This document shows positions 12,401 through 24,402 of a stretch of 64,000 nucleotides of DNA, piece by piece. This DNA is from Eutrigla gurnardus (Eukaryota > Chordata > Actinopteri > Perciformes > Triglidae): contig OY741266.1 in assembly GCA_963514095.1 (NCBI GenBank), positions 11,931,797 to 11,995,796 on the forward strand, given 5' to 3'. The translations under genes and the position numbers were made by a program. Numbering within the stretch: position 1 is the stretch's first letter; every line of letters begins with the position of its first letter. Below the pieces are notes generated by a model. It had not been told where the DNA came from, did no database searches, and saw only the letters and a list, made by a program, of their open reading frames with translations.

Positions 12401-14105
12401 CACCAGAATGTATAACAAGTAAATCAACCCTGTAAAAATGGAATAAATTCCATTTGCTAATGAAGGCCGTGACATGAGGTTGAAAGCTTTGGTGAAGGCT
12501 AGTAAGTAAACCTTGAGTAAAGAAGATTTTGACAAATAACTGAGATATTTTCTAAATCTAAATTTACATTTTTTATTTAATTTCCAAAAGAATTCACCAA
12601 CTTTCTCCTTGAAATTTGATTTATTATTTACTATTTTGTTATTTCTACCATTTCTAAAAGCTTCTAGGTAATTCTTCTCAGCCCTGCTGTTACAGAGGTG
12701 TCTGAACTACCTCAACTCGCCTCTTTTGTCGAAAAGTGACATTTAACCCACAAAGCTCTCGGGCTCATGGGAAGCAAAAACAATATTATAAAAATCTACC
12801 GTCCTTATTTGGACACAGGAAGCAAGCCACACCACATGCAAATTGCTTTAAAATGTTTTCTTACTTCTGGAACTGAACCTGCAGGTTCTGATTGGTCAGC
12901 CTTGTGTTGTTGTAAATAAAAACTAAATCACGTCATTCTAAATCTATATTCTGCAACTCTGCACTGGTGGGAATTATTATTCCATAGAATAGCAAACGTT
13001 GACTTCAGTGACCTCCGTTTTTACATGCGTACGACGGCGTGCTGCATGTCTTTGTTGCTGCATGTCTTTGTTATTGCTCTTCAGCAGATGTGGGTCAGTT
13101 CAGGGCCGTGACCAGTTCACACTGGAATCTGATATTAGCCACATTTAAGAATGAATGTGAACAAACAAACAAAGCAACCAAAAAGAAGAAGATCTGAGCA
13201 ATAAATCAAAGGCTTTCAGGCCAAACCAGCAGGAACACGGACGGTTCAGAATATTGAGAAATCTTTTGGTGATGCTCCCTCGGAGAGTTGTGCAACAGCG
13301 ATACAGACTAATGGCGCGCATAATGTGACCATTTTATTTTGCTCGGTTTGTTCACCCACACTGTGAGGTAACTTGCAGAAAACGGACTGAAAATCCCCCC
13401 AACATGTTCTGCTGTTGACAGTGACTCATGCATGAACCCAGAATGAGGCAGAGGAAGTGGTGGTGCCAACTCAACCGAGACTGAACTGGTTTGAAACAAA
13501 AATATAAAGAGCGGAAGATAACGGCGTTCATGTCAAACTATGTGGTGATTTTCACACACGTGATCACGCGTCAAGAATACAGTTTGGTCTTTCTCCTTGA
13601 CGTCTAAAATGTATTGACCTTGAGAGATTATTTCTCTGGAAATAACATAACTCCAGTATTTCTTCAACTGTTCTCTGCTATCTGAAGGAAGCATTCAGTT
13701 CCCCAGATTAAACAATATTTACCAGAATTATTCCTTGATAATAACATTATAAATTGCACACTACCAGAGGTCCAAATCACCCATACAAATAAAATGAATA
13801 CTGTATTTTAATGAGCATAAAAATATTCCCCACAATTATTTTATAAGCTTGTAATACATTCAGAAAAAGGAATACAATTAAAATCCCCAAACTGATTTAA
13901 AAAACGAAATGGAACGAGTTGAGCAGTTGTTAAAAAAAAAAAAAAAAACATGAAATAAAATTGTGAAAATAACAAAAGGAAATGGGAAAATATGATTTCA
14001 CAAGGCTCTTTATGTCCTGCGGGAGTTCAGGAAACCCATTTGACAGCAGAAAGGGCATAGTTACTGTATCTCGCTACAGGATAGAAAGCTGTTAGCCTGG
14101 CCATA

Positions 14106-14108
<3 letters not shown>

Positions 14109-14153
<45 letters not shown>

Positions 14154-14220
14154 TACGCACACACACACACCCATACTACACTACTGGCCTCATTTCTGCT
14201 TTATTAGCTCCCTGATGTGG

Positions 14221-14306
<86 letters not shown>
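14109..14306. repeat. compound (TC)n / (CA)n microsatellite region
   Basis: A (TC)21 run at 14109-14150 is followed by short CA runs and a pure (AC)n array of about 42 units at 14223-14306. Confidence 0.96.
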
Positions 14307-14312
<6 letters not shown>

Positions 14313-15054
14313 GGGCTGTTTGGAGACGGACAAATGGAGTGACAGAAACAGTGGATGCAGAGGAACTGGGATGTAGTAAGTAATTGAAGAGTGATGCAGG
14401 GAATGTGATCGACAGAGGTAAGAGACAGGGAAGAAGAGACAGGTGTCTGTGTGTGTGTGCGTGTGTTTGTGAGTAAGTGTGTGTGTGTGTGTGTGCGTGC
14501 GTCTACCACAGGGTCCAGTGAAGCGGATGCATCACATCCTGTGCCAGCACCACCACACCACCACGCTTATAAAGAAATGACAGATCTGTCTCTCCTGTTC
14601 TCTTTCTCTCCCACACACACACACACACACAAACACATACACACTCCTCTGCGGCCCCTGACTGCATTTCTGTCAGCTCTCGAACAGCCTGTCAGACAAG
14701 CCACAGGTAAAATAATGTTGTTTTCCCTACTGGGAAAAGGCTTTGAAATGTGTTCCATTATTAATATTTGGCTGGAGGATGACATTCTCTCCCATTTTTC
14801 TCCCATTCTGTCTGAGCATGTCAAATGTCACTTTTGACGCACAACATGCAACACACAGTATATATGTGTATACCATGAATACTGCATAATCTGTGTGTCC
14901 AATATGTACTTCTGTTAAACAAAGTGCTCCTCCCTCTGGCTTCATGCCAGGCGAGAAATAATAAATCCTACCAGGATAGAAACGGATACCGTATTCCAAC
15001 TTGCATACTTTTTTCTTTGTACTCTTGGTACATGCTGCAGCTGCACTTACATTC

Positions 15055-15245
15055 AGTTGGGACATACTACCTCGTCCAAACATCTCAAGCACCTTGAACT
15101 GTGGCCCTCTAGCTTAGAAAGGGATGCTGGCATACTGCAAAATGCGACCCAAAGCTGTAGGATATCCTGGTATTTTTGGCGTACTGAATTTGACATACTG
15201 AACCAATCTTTTTCTAGCGTACTAACTGGTGGTATGGTTATTGGA
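15055..15245. repeat. possible interspersed repeat with CATACTA words, second copy
   Basis: GGGACATACTACC, GGCATACTGCAAAATGCGAC, GGCGTACTGAATTTGACATA and GCGTACTAACTGG are spaced along about 190 bp, as in the segment at 12040-12400. Boundaries and family are uncertain. Confidence 0.35.
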
Positions 15246-16447
15246 ACGTGTGAAACATGTTAAATCAGCCTTTAAAAATGACCTATTTTTGTCTGTAATA
15301 ATCATATTAATTTATTTATTATCTTTTTAGGTTACTGAACTGCATCAGAATCAAAGGGATTCATAGTAATAATTAGAGTGTATGTCTAAAACACAGAGGC
15401 ACTCAAATAATACAACACATTACGGCTCACGGCCAAGTACTGTTTTTGAGCTCCGCCATCTCTCCTCTCCTCCCCTCTCCTCTTCCACTGGTAACCATGG
15501 CAACTTCCACGTCGTCCGATTCCAGGACACACTCGGGGAGTCTTCCTCCTGATTCCACCTAGCAACATTCCTGTGCCGACACCTCCGCAGTTACTCCCCG
15601 CCTTACATCCGCCTGTGCATTTTTCCATGCGACACCCGCATCCTCCACAGTTTAATCAGACGCCACCTGCTTGCACAGACTCCAAATCCTCCTAAAAGCT
15701 AAAAGACGAGTTGCATTCCAGACAGCTTGGCTGTCACTCTTGGTCGGCGAAAAAGCAGAGAAGCGTGTGAGACACCATCGCCGCCAAGACGACGGAGCGG
15801 CGCCACAGCGAGACACTTGTCTTGTAGAATTTAGTCAGCCTCACCTTATGATGCAAAAGGAAAAATGAATAAAAAATGCATGCTGTTGTGTGTATGATTG
15901 TAGGGCTGTTACTTGTGTCCTGATTTAGTTTAGTCAAAGTGTCAAGTCAGTCAGGAAGTCAGTCACTGTCTACATGCCGGCGTGTCTGAGGCACTGATTC
16001 ACATGCCAGTCGCTGGATGTGTCAGGCGCTGTGTGTGAGTGTGTGAGACAGAGAGAGAGGTGTCTAGACCATTCTCAAACCCTTCTCATGCAGCCATGTA
16101 GCTTAGGTGCTCGATGAAGCATGCTAACTGAGGTTAGCAGTGCCGCGGCAATGGGGCAAAAAGGGTCACGCGGTGGAGACTTTGACGTGTGGAAATACAG
16201 AGGTTGTGGCAGAACTGCACAGCTGTCAGTGAAGGCGAATATGTATCGGAGCGTTGGTGGGTGGACGGATAACGCAGCTGCGTGTCAGGGACAACAATAT
16301 GTGAAGACGAGGTCACAAAGCCTTCGTTGCTGTCACGTATATGAAGGAAAGTTTTCTGTGTCCGTGTTTCAGGACTGTGTGCCAGAATGTTCTCGCCTTT
16401 AAGTGTGTCTTCACCTCTGAGTTCTCTCTAGATACATGCAGCTATCA

Positions 16448-16461
16448 GTGTGTGTGTGTGT

Positions 16462-16532
<71 letters not shown>
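16448..16532. repeat. (GT)n microsatellite
   Basis: A GT array with one TTAGG interruption near its start. Confidence 0.95.
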
Positions 16533-16534
<2 letters not shown>

Positions 16535-16651
16535 ATATGCATGCATGTATGTGTGTGGGCCCTAATTACCGCACTGAGCAAGGGTGACAGTTGGGCCCCT
16601 AGGGTGCCGCAGGGCATCTCCTGTAACCGTGGTGACTATATGAGGGTGGCA

Positions 16652-16742
16652 GCACACACACACAAACTCTCTCTCTTTCTCACACACACACACACACACA
16701 CACAAACTCTCTCTCACACACACACACACACATACACACACA
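16652..16742. repeat. compound (CA)n / (CT)n repeat
   Basis: Three CA runs are separated by ACTCTCTCTC-type blocks, indicating repeated local duplication. Confidence 0.92.
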
Positions 16743-16909
16743 GGCATTAAGTGGGACATTTCCAGATATGACCTCATTCAGTGAGAAGCAGGGTAGTTAA
16801 TGGAGAGAGAGGACACGAAGAGTGAACAGACTGAGAATGAAAAAGTCTGAGATATGATAACAAGACATACTAATTGTAAATATCCTGGTGAGTCCACCTC
16901 TGCAAGACA

Positions 16910-16958
<49 letters not shown>
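16910..16958. repeat. (CA)n microsatellite
   Basis: A pure array of about 24 units. Confidence 0.96.
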
Positions 16959-16959
<1 letters not shown>

Positions 16960-17326
16960 CGTAGTCACAGCTGAAAACCTTCAATCTAGCAGATAATATT
17001 GTTTTTGCACTCTGAGTAACTGAGCTGGAATAATTATCAAAAATGTATGATTTATGTAAGATTTATCTGTGTCTCTGCCATCATCTGCTCTGCTCCCCTT
17101 TCGTATTTACAGAGAGACAGTTGAAGTGCAGGTACGCATTGGAAAAAAAAGATTGCAGTCTATGATTCAAGTGGTTTTCTATAATTCAGAGAGTCTAAGG
17201 GGAAAAAAGACTTCAGAGGATTTTTTTTTACAGCCTCCCGCGTGACAGGTTCAAAGGTGTGGGTGCACACTCACTAACACACACACTGGTATACAAAAGC
17301 ATACCGCCATAGATGTATAGGTTTAC

Positions 17327-17364
<38 letters not shown>

Positions 17365-17500
17365 GAATGTGCTCTCATGCGCTACCACACCAGCCCTGCT
17401 CTTTGAAGGCTGAGACTCTGTTCTAAAGAGACAGGCTGCCAGGAGAAGTTGACCATGCTCGGGAACTGATGAGCAACTCTCTCAATTTCTCCTCGTCTGT

Positions 17501-17541
17501 GTTTGTGTGTGTGTGTGTGTGTGTGTTTGTGTGTGTTTGTG

Positions 17542-17600
<59 letters not shown>

Positions 17601-17602
17601 TG

Positions 17603-17672
<70 letters not shown>

Positions 17673-17695
17673 ATGTGTGTGCATGTGTGTGTGTT
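17501..17695. repeat. large compound (GT)n array with a duplicated 60-bp module
   Basis: About 195 bp, almost all GT. The interruption TTTGTGTTCTGTG occurs at 17537-17549 and again at 17597-17609, so one segment including it has been duplicated in tandem. Confidence 0.95.
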
Positions 17696-19079
17696 TGCAC
17701 ATGTGTATTCATTGACGTGTGTGCACACAGGGCTGGTGCACCTATAGGTTGATCTGGATGTGTCTCTGGCCTCTGCACTTGGCCAGGATGGAGTTAAAAT
17801 ATAGAATACATACTGTGAAATGCAGGCACCCCATAAGCCCCCGCACTTCAGTCAACTCCCCCCCCCCCCTAGCTGGGGAAGAAAAAAAAAGTGATGGTAA
17901 AAACAGGAAAGGGCAACGAAAACTAAAACAGATGGTGAGGGAGGAAGGAAAGAAAAGAAAAGTGACAGAGAGGGTGAGAAGCAATTTTGAGGAATGAGAA
18001 GAGAAAGAAAAAAAAAGTGACAAAAATGGAGATATCAAGAGAGTGACAGATAGGAGAATAATAAATGAAACATGTTGTTATTCAACACTTCCAAAAGCAA
18101 GGGAGATGGGAGCGGAGGAGAAGGGGGGGAACAACTCCCTACCCATGTCTTTCTTGTCAAAGTGGTTTCCTTTTGTGTTGAGGGACTTGACGAGGGAGGA
18201 GAAGGGAGAGGAAGAGAGGGACGTGAGCAAACAAGGTGACAAGGTGAGAGGCGTGGGGGAGGGGGGGTCTGTTTGAAGTAATTTTCTAACATGGTGGGCT
18301 GTGGAAGAGGTAGAAAAACAGAGTTTGTGTGCGCTGTCTACACATGTGGAGTGTCTGCACTCGTAGCCTTCGAGTGCCCGAATGCAGAGGAAGCGAATAC
18401 GCTGAAAGGTACTCGGCCCGCCGAGCACTCAAGTAGCGCTGAGGGACGAGAAGCACGTCTCTGTGGAAGCCATCGAGTCACTCTTGTGTCACTAGGTCGC
18501 TATAACGTGCAGGCACACACTGCGCAGGATTGCAGAACCCAAGCCTTCCAGTGCTCCTGCTGTCTAGATACACGTAACTCTCCCCAGTGACACTTCATGT
18601 CTGCTCAACCCAACCACACCCAGCTGCAGCCGGCTCAGCTGCTTTGAAAAATACATTGAAATTGAACATGACTTTTTTTCTTTTTCTTTTAGCAAAGCAC
18701 ATGTGCGGCGGAGCTGACTTAGGTTGAGCCTCATATGATTGGAAACATATGTGCATTTGCTTAAGTAAATAATAAAGTTAAAAGCATAAACCTAGACCCG
18801 AAAGAATGCTCAGTAGCCATTTTGAAATAGGCATTTCCGTTCAAAACCCGATAAAACACAGTGAGTCATCGAACTGAGGCCAGTGTATGGCTAAAACAGA
18901 TTAAGCGTAACTTTCATGGCCACGACTTCGTTTCCCCCTTCAACCCAGTGTGTCCCAATAGGGAGATAATCTGGGAAATGCAGCGATATCAGGTCCTCTC
19001 TAGGCTGCCTGAGAAGCCTTGTGAGACCCTCTGGAGATATGAGGCTTTGATATCAAGACCAATTATGTGGTATGGGCGT

Positions 19080-19080
<1 letters not shown>

Positions 19081-19118
<38 letters not shown>
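19081..19118. repeat. (CA)n microsatellite
   Basis: A pure array of about 19 units. Confidence 0.95.
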
Positions 19119-19120
<2 letters not shown>

Positions 19121-22100
19121 CCCTGGCCTTGGAGAGTGGTCGAGAGGAAAACAAAGAGAGAATGTGATACTGAGGAAACACTGGGCAGGCGGAACATGCT
19201 CTGATTTTATCAGCCAGTGGAGCTAGGCTTGAAAACCAGAGACGATGCAGACACAGAGGGAATGAGGGAGTGGAAACCAGGCAGTCCGGGGCTCACTGAA
19301 GAAGAGGGATTTGTGTGTGTGTGAGAGAGTAGGGGAAGGAGGTAAAAAATGCATACACGAACGCACGATACGTGCAAAAAACCCCCCCAAAAAAACTATT
19401 CAGCCGCCGTTAACAAGCGCACATTAGTGTACACACTCAGAGATTCACTGTGCATTAATGTAACACGTGAGCGTGCAGAATGGTACAAACACACACGCGC
19501 ATGAAGGCTAACTCAAAGCCTCTTGTGACAAACATGCACAAGCAGAAAATATATGTGATAAACAGTTGTTTCCGGTCTGAGTCACCTCGGTGGAGGATCC
19601 CTCAAGATTAAGTTTGGCCTCTGGCTCTGCTAATTGGAGCTTAAAGTCTGGTGTAGCCCCTGGGCAGTGTGTGCTGTGTGTGGCACATGCAGTGAGTATC
19701 TATGTGTGTGCGTGTGTGTGTGTGTGTGGCTGCGCATGTGTATAAATTATGGATGGCAAGGGCTGTAGGAGAGCGGCCACACAAGCTTGCAGCTGCCGGA
19801 GAGAGCGGAGAGGACCAAGCCAGGCCAAAGCAATCGCAATCAGAGCGCTGCCTCATGACACAGACAGGTGGTTTTGATGGAGAGACAGGAGCGAGCAGGA
19901 AGAGAGTGAGAGAGGAAGACGATGTCAATATTGGGATGGTGAGAGAGGAAATAATGGCTCACAGTTGGGCAACACTGTGTGCTGGGAAAAATTGAGATAC
20001 TAATGGTGACATTAATGAATTATTTATATCCAGACATATCTCATTACACAGAGCCTTGCTTTCCCCTCATTGCCATTTTTGTTCAGCTGTTATTTTCCAC
20101 TTAGTGATCATCATCATACCTGACCAATGCCAGAAGTTGGCACCGTAGGTTTAGGAGAAGACAGAGGTATCAAAGACCAGCGCAACTAACCCAAAGCCAG
20201 AAGACCACTTCTTCGTAATTATAGCTCATAAAACTTAGCATAATTCTCATGCAAATTAGCATGTCTATATACTATTTAGAACTGTTGTTTCTGTCATGCC
20301 CCTGGTGGGAAAAGGCCTTCAATATTCAAACAAATATTGCCCAGGCATCCTGTAAATAAAAGTATCTGTAATCTGTGATTTGCAACAATAGCAAACAGAG
20401 TGAAGAGTTCATTGACGAAAGATGAGGTTTGTAGCTACATCAGATTTGCTGAAGGTAATTTTTACCTTGTTCATGAGTGATAATTTCCTATTTCTATAAT
20501 ATTCAATTACCATGTCTGAATAGAACTTATAAACCTAATTTTTATCATCTATTAATGCGTATACATGTAAAAATTAGTGATGCAACATTAGGTTAACATA
20601 AACATTGATTTCCTAACTTTGGAAAACAAACAAGTAACCAGTTAACACAGATATATACATGCACTGATTTGTTATCTATTAAAATAATGCTATGCAATAC
20701 CCGATCCAGCCAATAGAATTAGTAATGGACTGATATCGGTATCAGGTGTATCTCTTAGATGCAAGTGAATATATTCTAACAAGCTCATACTTGTCCAGTT
20801 TCTGAGAATCAGTTGCCACACAAAGATATGATACCATACCCATATCTACCAAGTATTATTCTTCATTTGTGAGATCTGAGCCTTAACGGCTTTGTTGGCA
20901 TCTCACAGCAGCACAGTGAACATCTCAGACTCTGATACTATTAGCCCTGAGAGATTGCAAGTTGGCAAGTACTTCTGTTGTCATAGCTGCTCAGAAACTC
21001 CCTTATAGCTAGTAAAGCTATGAAAGCCATTCCTCCTCTGAATGCCCTCTGTCTCTAGTTTGTGGTTGTAACATTCCAAGTGGCTGTGATTATCCTAGAG
21101 GTCACAACAGGTCGTTTATAGTTTCAAAAAATGGTCCCACTATGGCTACTACAAGGACGGACATGATCACACATCAATACAGTTGGACTCACAGGATCCA
21201 CAAGAGTCTCAGCTTTCCAGTCATACACAATGTATGCAATTCAAGACTGTTTAGGGACCAATGTATGCAGAAATATTCAAAAACGCAATTTTGAGACGAG
21301 GCGAAAGTTTCACATTTATACTGCATGCAAAACACTGCATTGTTTTGCCCTGTGCATGGGGGTCTTCATAAAGTGGGTGTGCCATGTAAAGACTCATGGC
21401 TACCCATAGAACCTATTTTCATTCACAGATCTTGAGGCGAGAAGCCAAAGTGACCCCTTTGAAAATCACAATGCCAGTCTTTCTTCATCTAAATGTAGTT
21501 TAGCTTTGGAGATTGATTAGCATGACATGGTACCAATGGATTCATTAGATCGTCTAGTTTCATATGATGCCAGTAACTCTAGCTTCAAGACTGAGCCTGC
21601 TAGAGCCTTTTTAAGACAGTCGGCAGGCATCACCGCTGATCCCACGGGCCTCTGAGGGTTAAAGGAAATCAAAACTTAGCATGCGTCTTCACCTTCATTA
21701 TTAGATATACTATGAATTCTGCAGAGAACTCTTTCTGGCTTGGTTTTCTGTAGTCCTAATAGCACTGTCAGGAGAGGAGGCTATCACACTGGCCAGCTGC
21801 ACAGGATGTGTTACCCGAGTAATTTCGACTGTGTGATAAGGTTCTACACTTGTATGGCATTGTACAGGAACTGAGAGCAGCACAACTGCACCGGGTGGGG
21901 TTCATGAGTTACGCTGGTTTCCATCACCTTTTTCCCTTTGTTTCACCATATCTGACAGGTGTGCTGCACTGTGTGCTGCACTGTTGTGCTGTTTGCTGTC
22001 AACTTTGCAAGTGGGTGAACGTGTGAGTGTTACAGAACTTGACATTGATACTTTATAGGGATGAATAGCAAATGATCAATTGACACGACACCCACCTGCT

Positions 22101-22266
22101 GTAGCTAGGATGTCTGCGACGGAGGCGCAGTAAAAAATTCAGAGCGCTCCCGTTTAGGTTAAAGCTCTTTTTGTACCATGAATCAGCCTCGTACATGTTG
22201 CACTGAGGCATACCGTAGAACAATACAAAGTTTGTAGAAGAATCGGACACATTCACACACACTCAC

Positions 22267-22480
22267 CTGAGTGACATGATCTTGTACGCGTCGGGCAGGT
22301 AGCACCGAGTGTTCTCCATCTGGGCGGGGTCGGAGTCGCAGATCTTGTCGTCAGTGCGGCCGTAGTTGGCGCTCTCGATCATGATGACGTCCGTGCCCGG
22401 GCAGCGCAGCTCGATGGGGTATGACTCACAGGACAGCTCCCTCCGCACCACCGCCATGGGGATGGGGGCGCGTCCGATGG
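22267..22480 (-). CDS. adgrl3: adgrl3 second coding exon: N-terminal two-thirds of SUEL/rhamnose-binding lectin domain
   Basis: This 214-nt exon encodes 70 whole codons, with 2 nt carried at each end. The acceptor is a GT-rich run ending GCAG and the donor is GTGAGT. The peptide begins IGRAPIPMAVVRREL and carries the family hallmarks ELSCESYPIELRCPG, ESANYGRTDDKICDSDP and CYLPDAYKIMS, with four cysteines. RAPIPMAVVRREL and PGTDVIMIESANYG fit ADGRL3 rather than ADGRL1 or ADGRL2, which from memory read RAG/RAALPFGL and PGSDVIM. In this receptor family the lectin domain is extracellular and binds teneurins across synapses. Compared with the mammalian protein as I remember it, MEN-T-RCY replaces MEN-I-RCY and MS-L-R replaces MS-Q-R. 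The 10.4 kb intron upstream and 15.3 kb intron downstream are typical of this gene's long 5' half. Confidence 0.97.
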
Positions 22481-23231
22481 CTGCACACACAAACACATAC
22501 ATTGGTACCACGATGTTTTTTGCCGAAATACTTACATACTAGTTTTATTTGTAGGACTGTCTTTTAAAAAAAAATCTGCACTGGAGGAATAAACCATACA
22601 AGCACAGATTGTGTTCAACCAAGAGTGCATTTGTAGCCTTGTCATATAGACTAATTATCCCCACTATATGAAAACAACAGCATCACATTATTCATATGGA
22701 CATGTCCACTGTCGCAAGTGAACCGACTTGGTAATTACTGTTTTGCAGTTTAAGACATCAGTCTAGATAGAGAGTAATTGCCTGGCAATTTCAACAGGCG
22801 TTTAGTGCTGCAGAGATTATTCAAAGATGGCACTGCCTAATTATTCTCAGAAGTTCCAAATGTGATACATACATCCACTCTTACTGTACTGAAATAGGAA
22901 AGTTAGCATGTCATTAATTCCAATGAGATTGGCGCTACTGATCTGCCCCAGATTTCTTCCTGCTGTTGCTTTGCTTCCCTGCGTGTTTAATGATGAAGCC
23001 TCTTGGATGATGAAACATCTGCAAGACCAAACGGCAATCAAGCTGCCATTGACTAATGAAGTCTGGATATCTCATAACGTGAATGTCTGGCAGTCTTTAC
23101 AAAGGCAAACAGCAGCAGCTTCTGCACTTCAGTTTCCACCTGTGGTGCACATGGGATATGATTAGGCACATGATCTTAATAGTCCCATCGAATTACAAGA
23201 CAACATGCACTCCAATCAAAATATGCAACTA

Positions 23232-24142
23232 CACTGCTCAGAAATATTAAAGGGGCATTTAAATCACACATCAGATCTTGATGAAGGAATTATTCAAGTT
23301 CAAAATCTTTACTGGTGTACATTCTGTAATTTGTTGACTTTGGTGGCGTTGGACGCACCGATACATAACGTCCCATAGGAGCTCAATTGGATTTAAGTCA
23401 GTGGAACGGGGCCAGTCATAACTGCATACACACACTGGCTATATGAGGCTGGGCTAGTCCTGCACCAGGAGGAACCAAGGACCCACTGAACCAGGAGGAA
23501 CCAAGGACCCACTGAACCTAGAGGAACCTAGGACCCACTGAATCAGGAGGAACCAAGGACCTACTGAACTTGGAGGAACCTAGGACCCACTGAATCAGGA
23601 GGAACCAAGGACCCACTGAACCTGGAGCAACCTAGGACCCACTGAACCTGGAGGAACCAAGGACCCACTGAACCAGGAGGAACCAAGGACCCACTGCTCC
23701 AGCGTAAAGGTCTGACAATCAATCTGAGGAGTTCATCCTGGTACCTGGTTCATCATTGACTATGACATGGAGGACAGTGTGACCTTCCAAGGATTTGCCT
23801 CCCCACACCATCATTGACCCACCACCAAACCGGTCCTGCTGGATGATGTTACAGGCAGCATAGTGCTATAAGTAGGGACAGGGACAGTAGTACAGCACAA
23901 AACTAGTCAGGAAGGAGATGGAGAGAGCATCTGTATGTGGCCACCAGATTAAAACATCCCCTGTTTGGGGCTTTTCTTTATTTTTCTTCCATTCCACCTG
24001 TTGTCACGTTCATTACACCAAAGCAACTGAAATAGATTCACAATCACTTGTGCTTTCTTAATGGGCAGATTGATCTCCCTGAAGTTTCACTGACTTGTTA
24101 TACCGTAATGATAAAGTGTTCCCTTCATTTATTTTAACAGTG
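23232..24142 (-). mobile_element. degenerate Tc1-like DNA transposon, copy 2, with both terminal repeats
   Basis: The left end CACTGCTCAGAAATATTAAA and the right end (TTCCCTTCATTTATTTTAAC, then AGTG) are imperfect inverted copies of the terminal repeat typical of fish Tc1-like elements. A TA precedes the left end, as expected for TA target sites; the right flank is AA, presumably mutated. The interior matches copy 1 (for example the shared stretches around CACCACCAAACC and GGACAGATTGAT/GGGCAGATTGAT). It is internally deleted relative to an autonomous element and contains no intact transposase frame. A 26-bp minisatellite (23460-23697) interrupts it. Confidence 0.85.
23460..23697. repeat. 26-bp minisatellite, nine units, inside the Tc1-like element
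   Basis: Nine tandem units follow ACCAGGAGGAACCAAGGACC + CACTGA. The units fall into two types: AACCAAGG (units 1, 2, 4, 6, 8, 9) and AACCTAGG (units 3, 5, 7). They alternate in the middle, so a 52-bp dimer has probably been amplified. The seed unit is a normal part of the transposon. Confidence 0.93.
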
Positions 24143-24402
24143 AATAAATAGATTAACAAATATGCTTCAACAGAATATGCTCTGCGTCTGGGAGGCGTCA
24201 CCTTGCAGGAGGTACTGCAATCACCCTTCAGACCTTTTTCAAAGCAGACATGTTTAGCTTGTCGTATCAGGAAAAGTGCAGGTGACACAGATTTAATTAA
24301 GGATGGCTCAGTTTCATCAAGTGTCCCAGCAAGCCAAGACACTGAGCCAGCACTTCAAATACATGGACCAGCTCACCTTCAGGGAATGCAATCATTTGTT
24401 AG

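Larger units (their letters stand above)
6987..22266 (-). other. adgrl3: intron of adgrl3 splitting the lectin domain (15,280 bp)
   Basis: The intron is bounded by a GT donor (complement of 22261-22266) and an AG acceptor (complement of 6987-6990). It contains a Tc1-like remnant (about 7110-8312) and repeat-poor, possibly conserved sequence at 8570-9380. Long (GT)n arrays occur at 8.5, 10.1, 14.2, 16.5, 16.9 and 17.5 kb, and purine-rich sequence at 17.87-18.27 kb. Sequence at 20.0-22.0 kb is AT-rich with nothing recognised. No other gene is supported. Confidence 0.8.

Noticed and set aside
17382..17778. Several overlapping frames of His-Thr or Cys-Val repeats
   Set aside because: All are direct translation of the GT/CA array in different frames.
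23460..23697. Regular repeats that might be read as a CRISPR array
   Set aside because: The units are directly adjacent with no variable spacers, inside a vertebrate transposon; this is a minisatellite.
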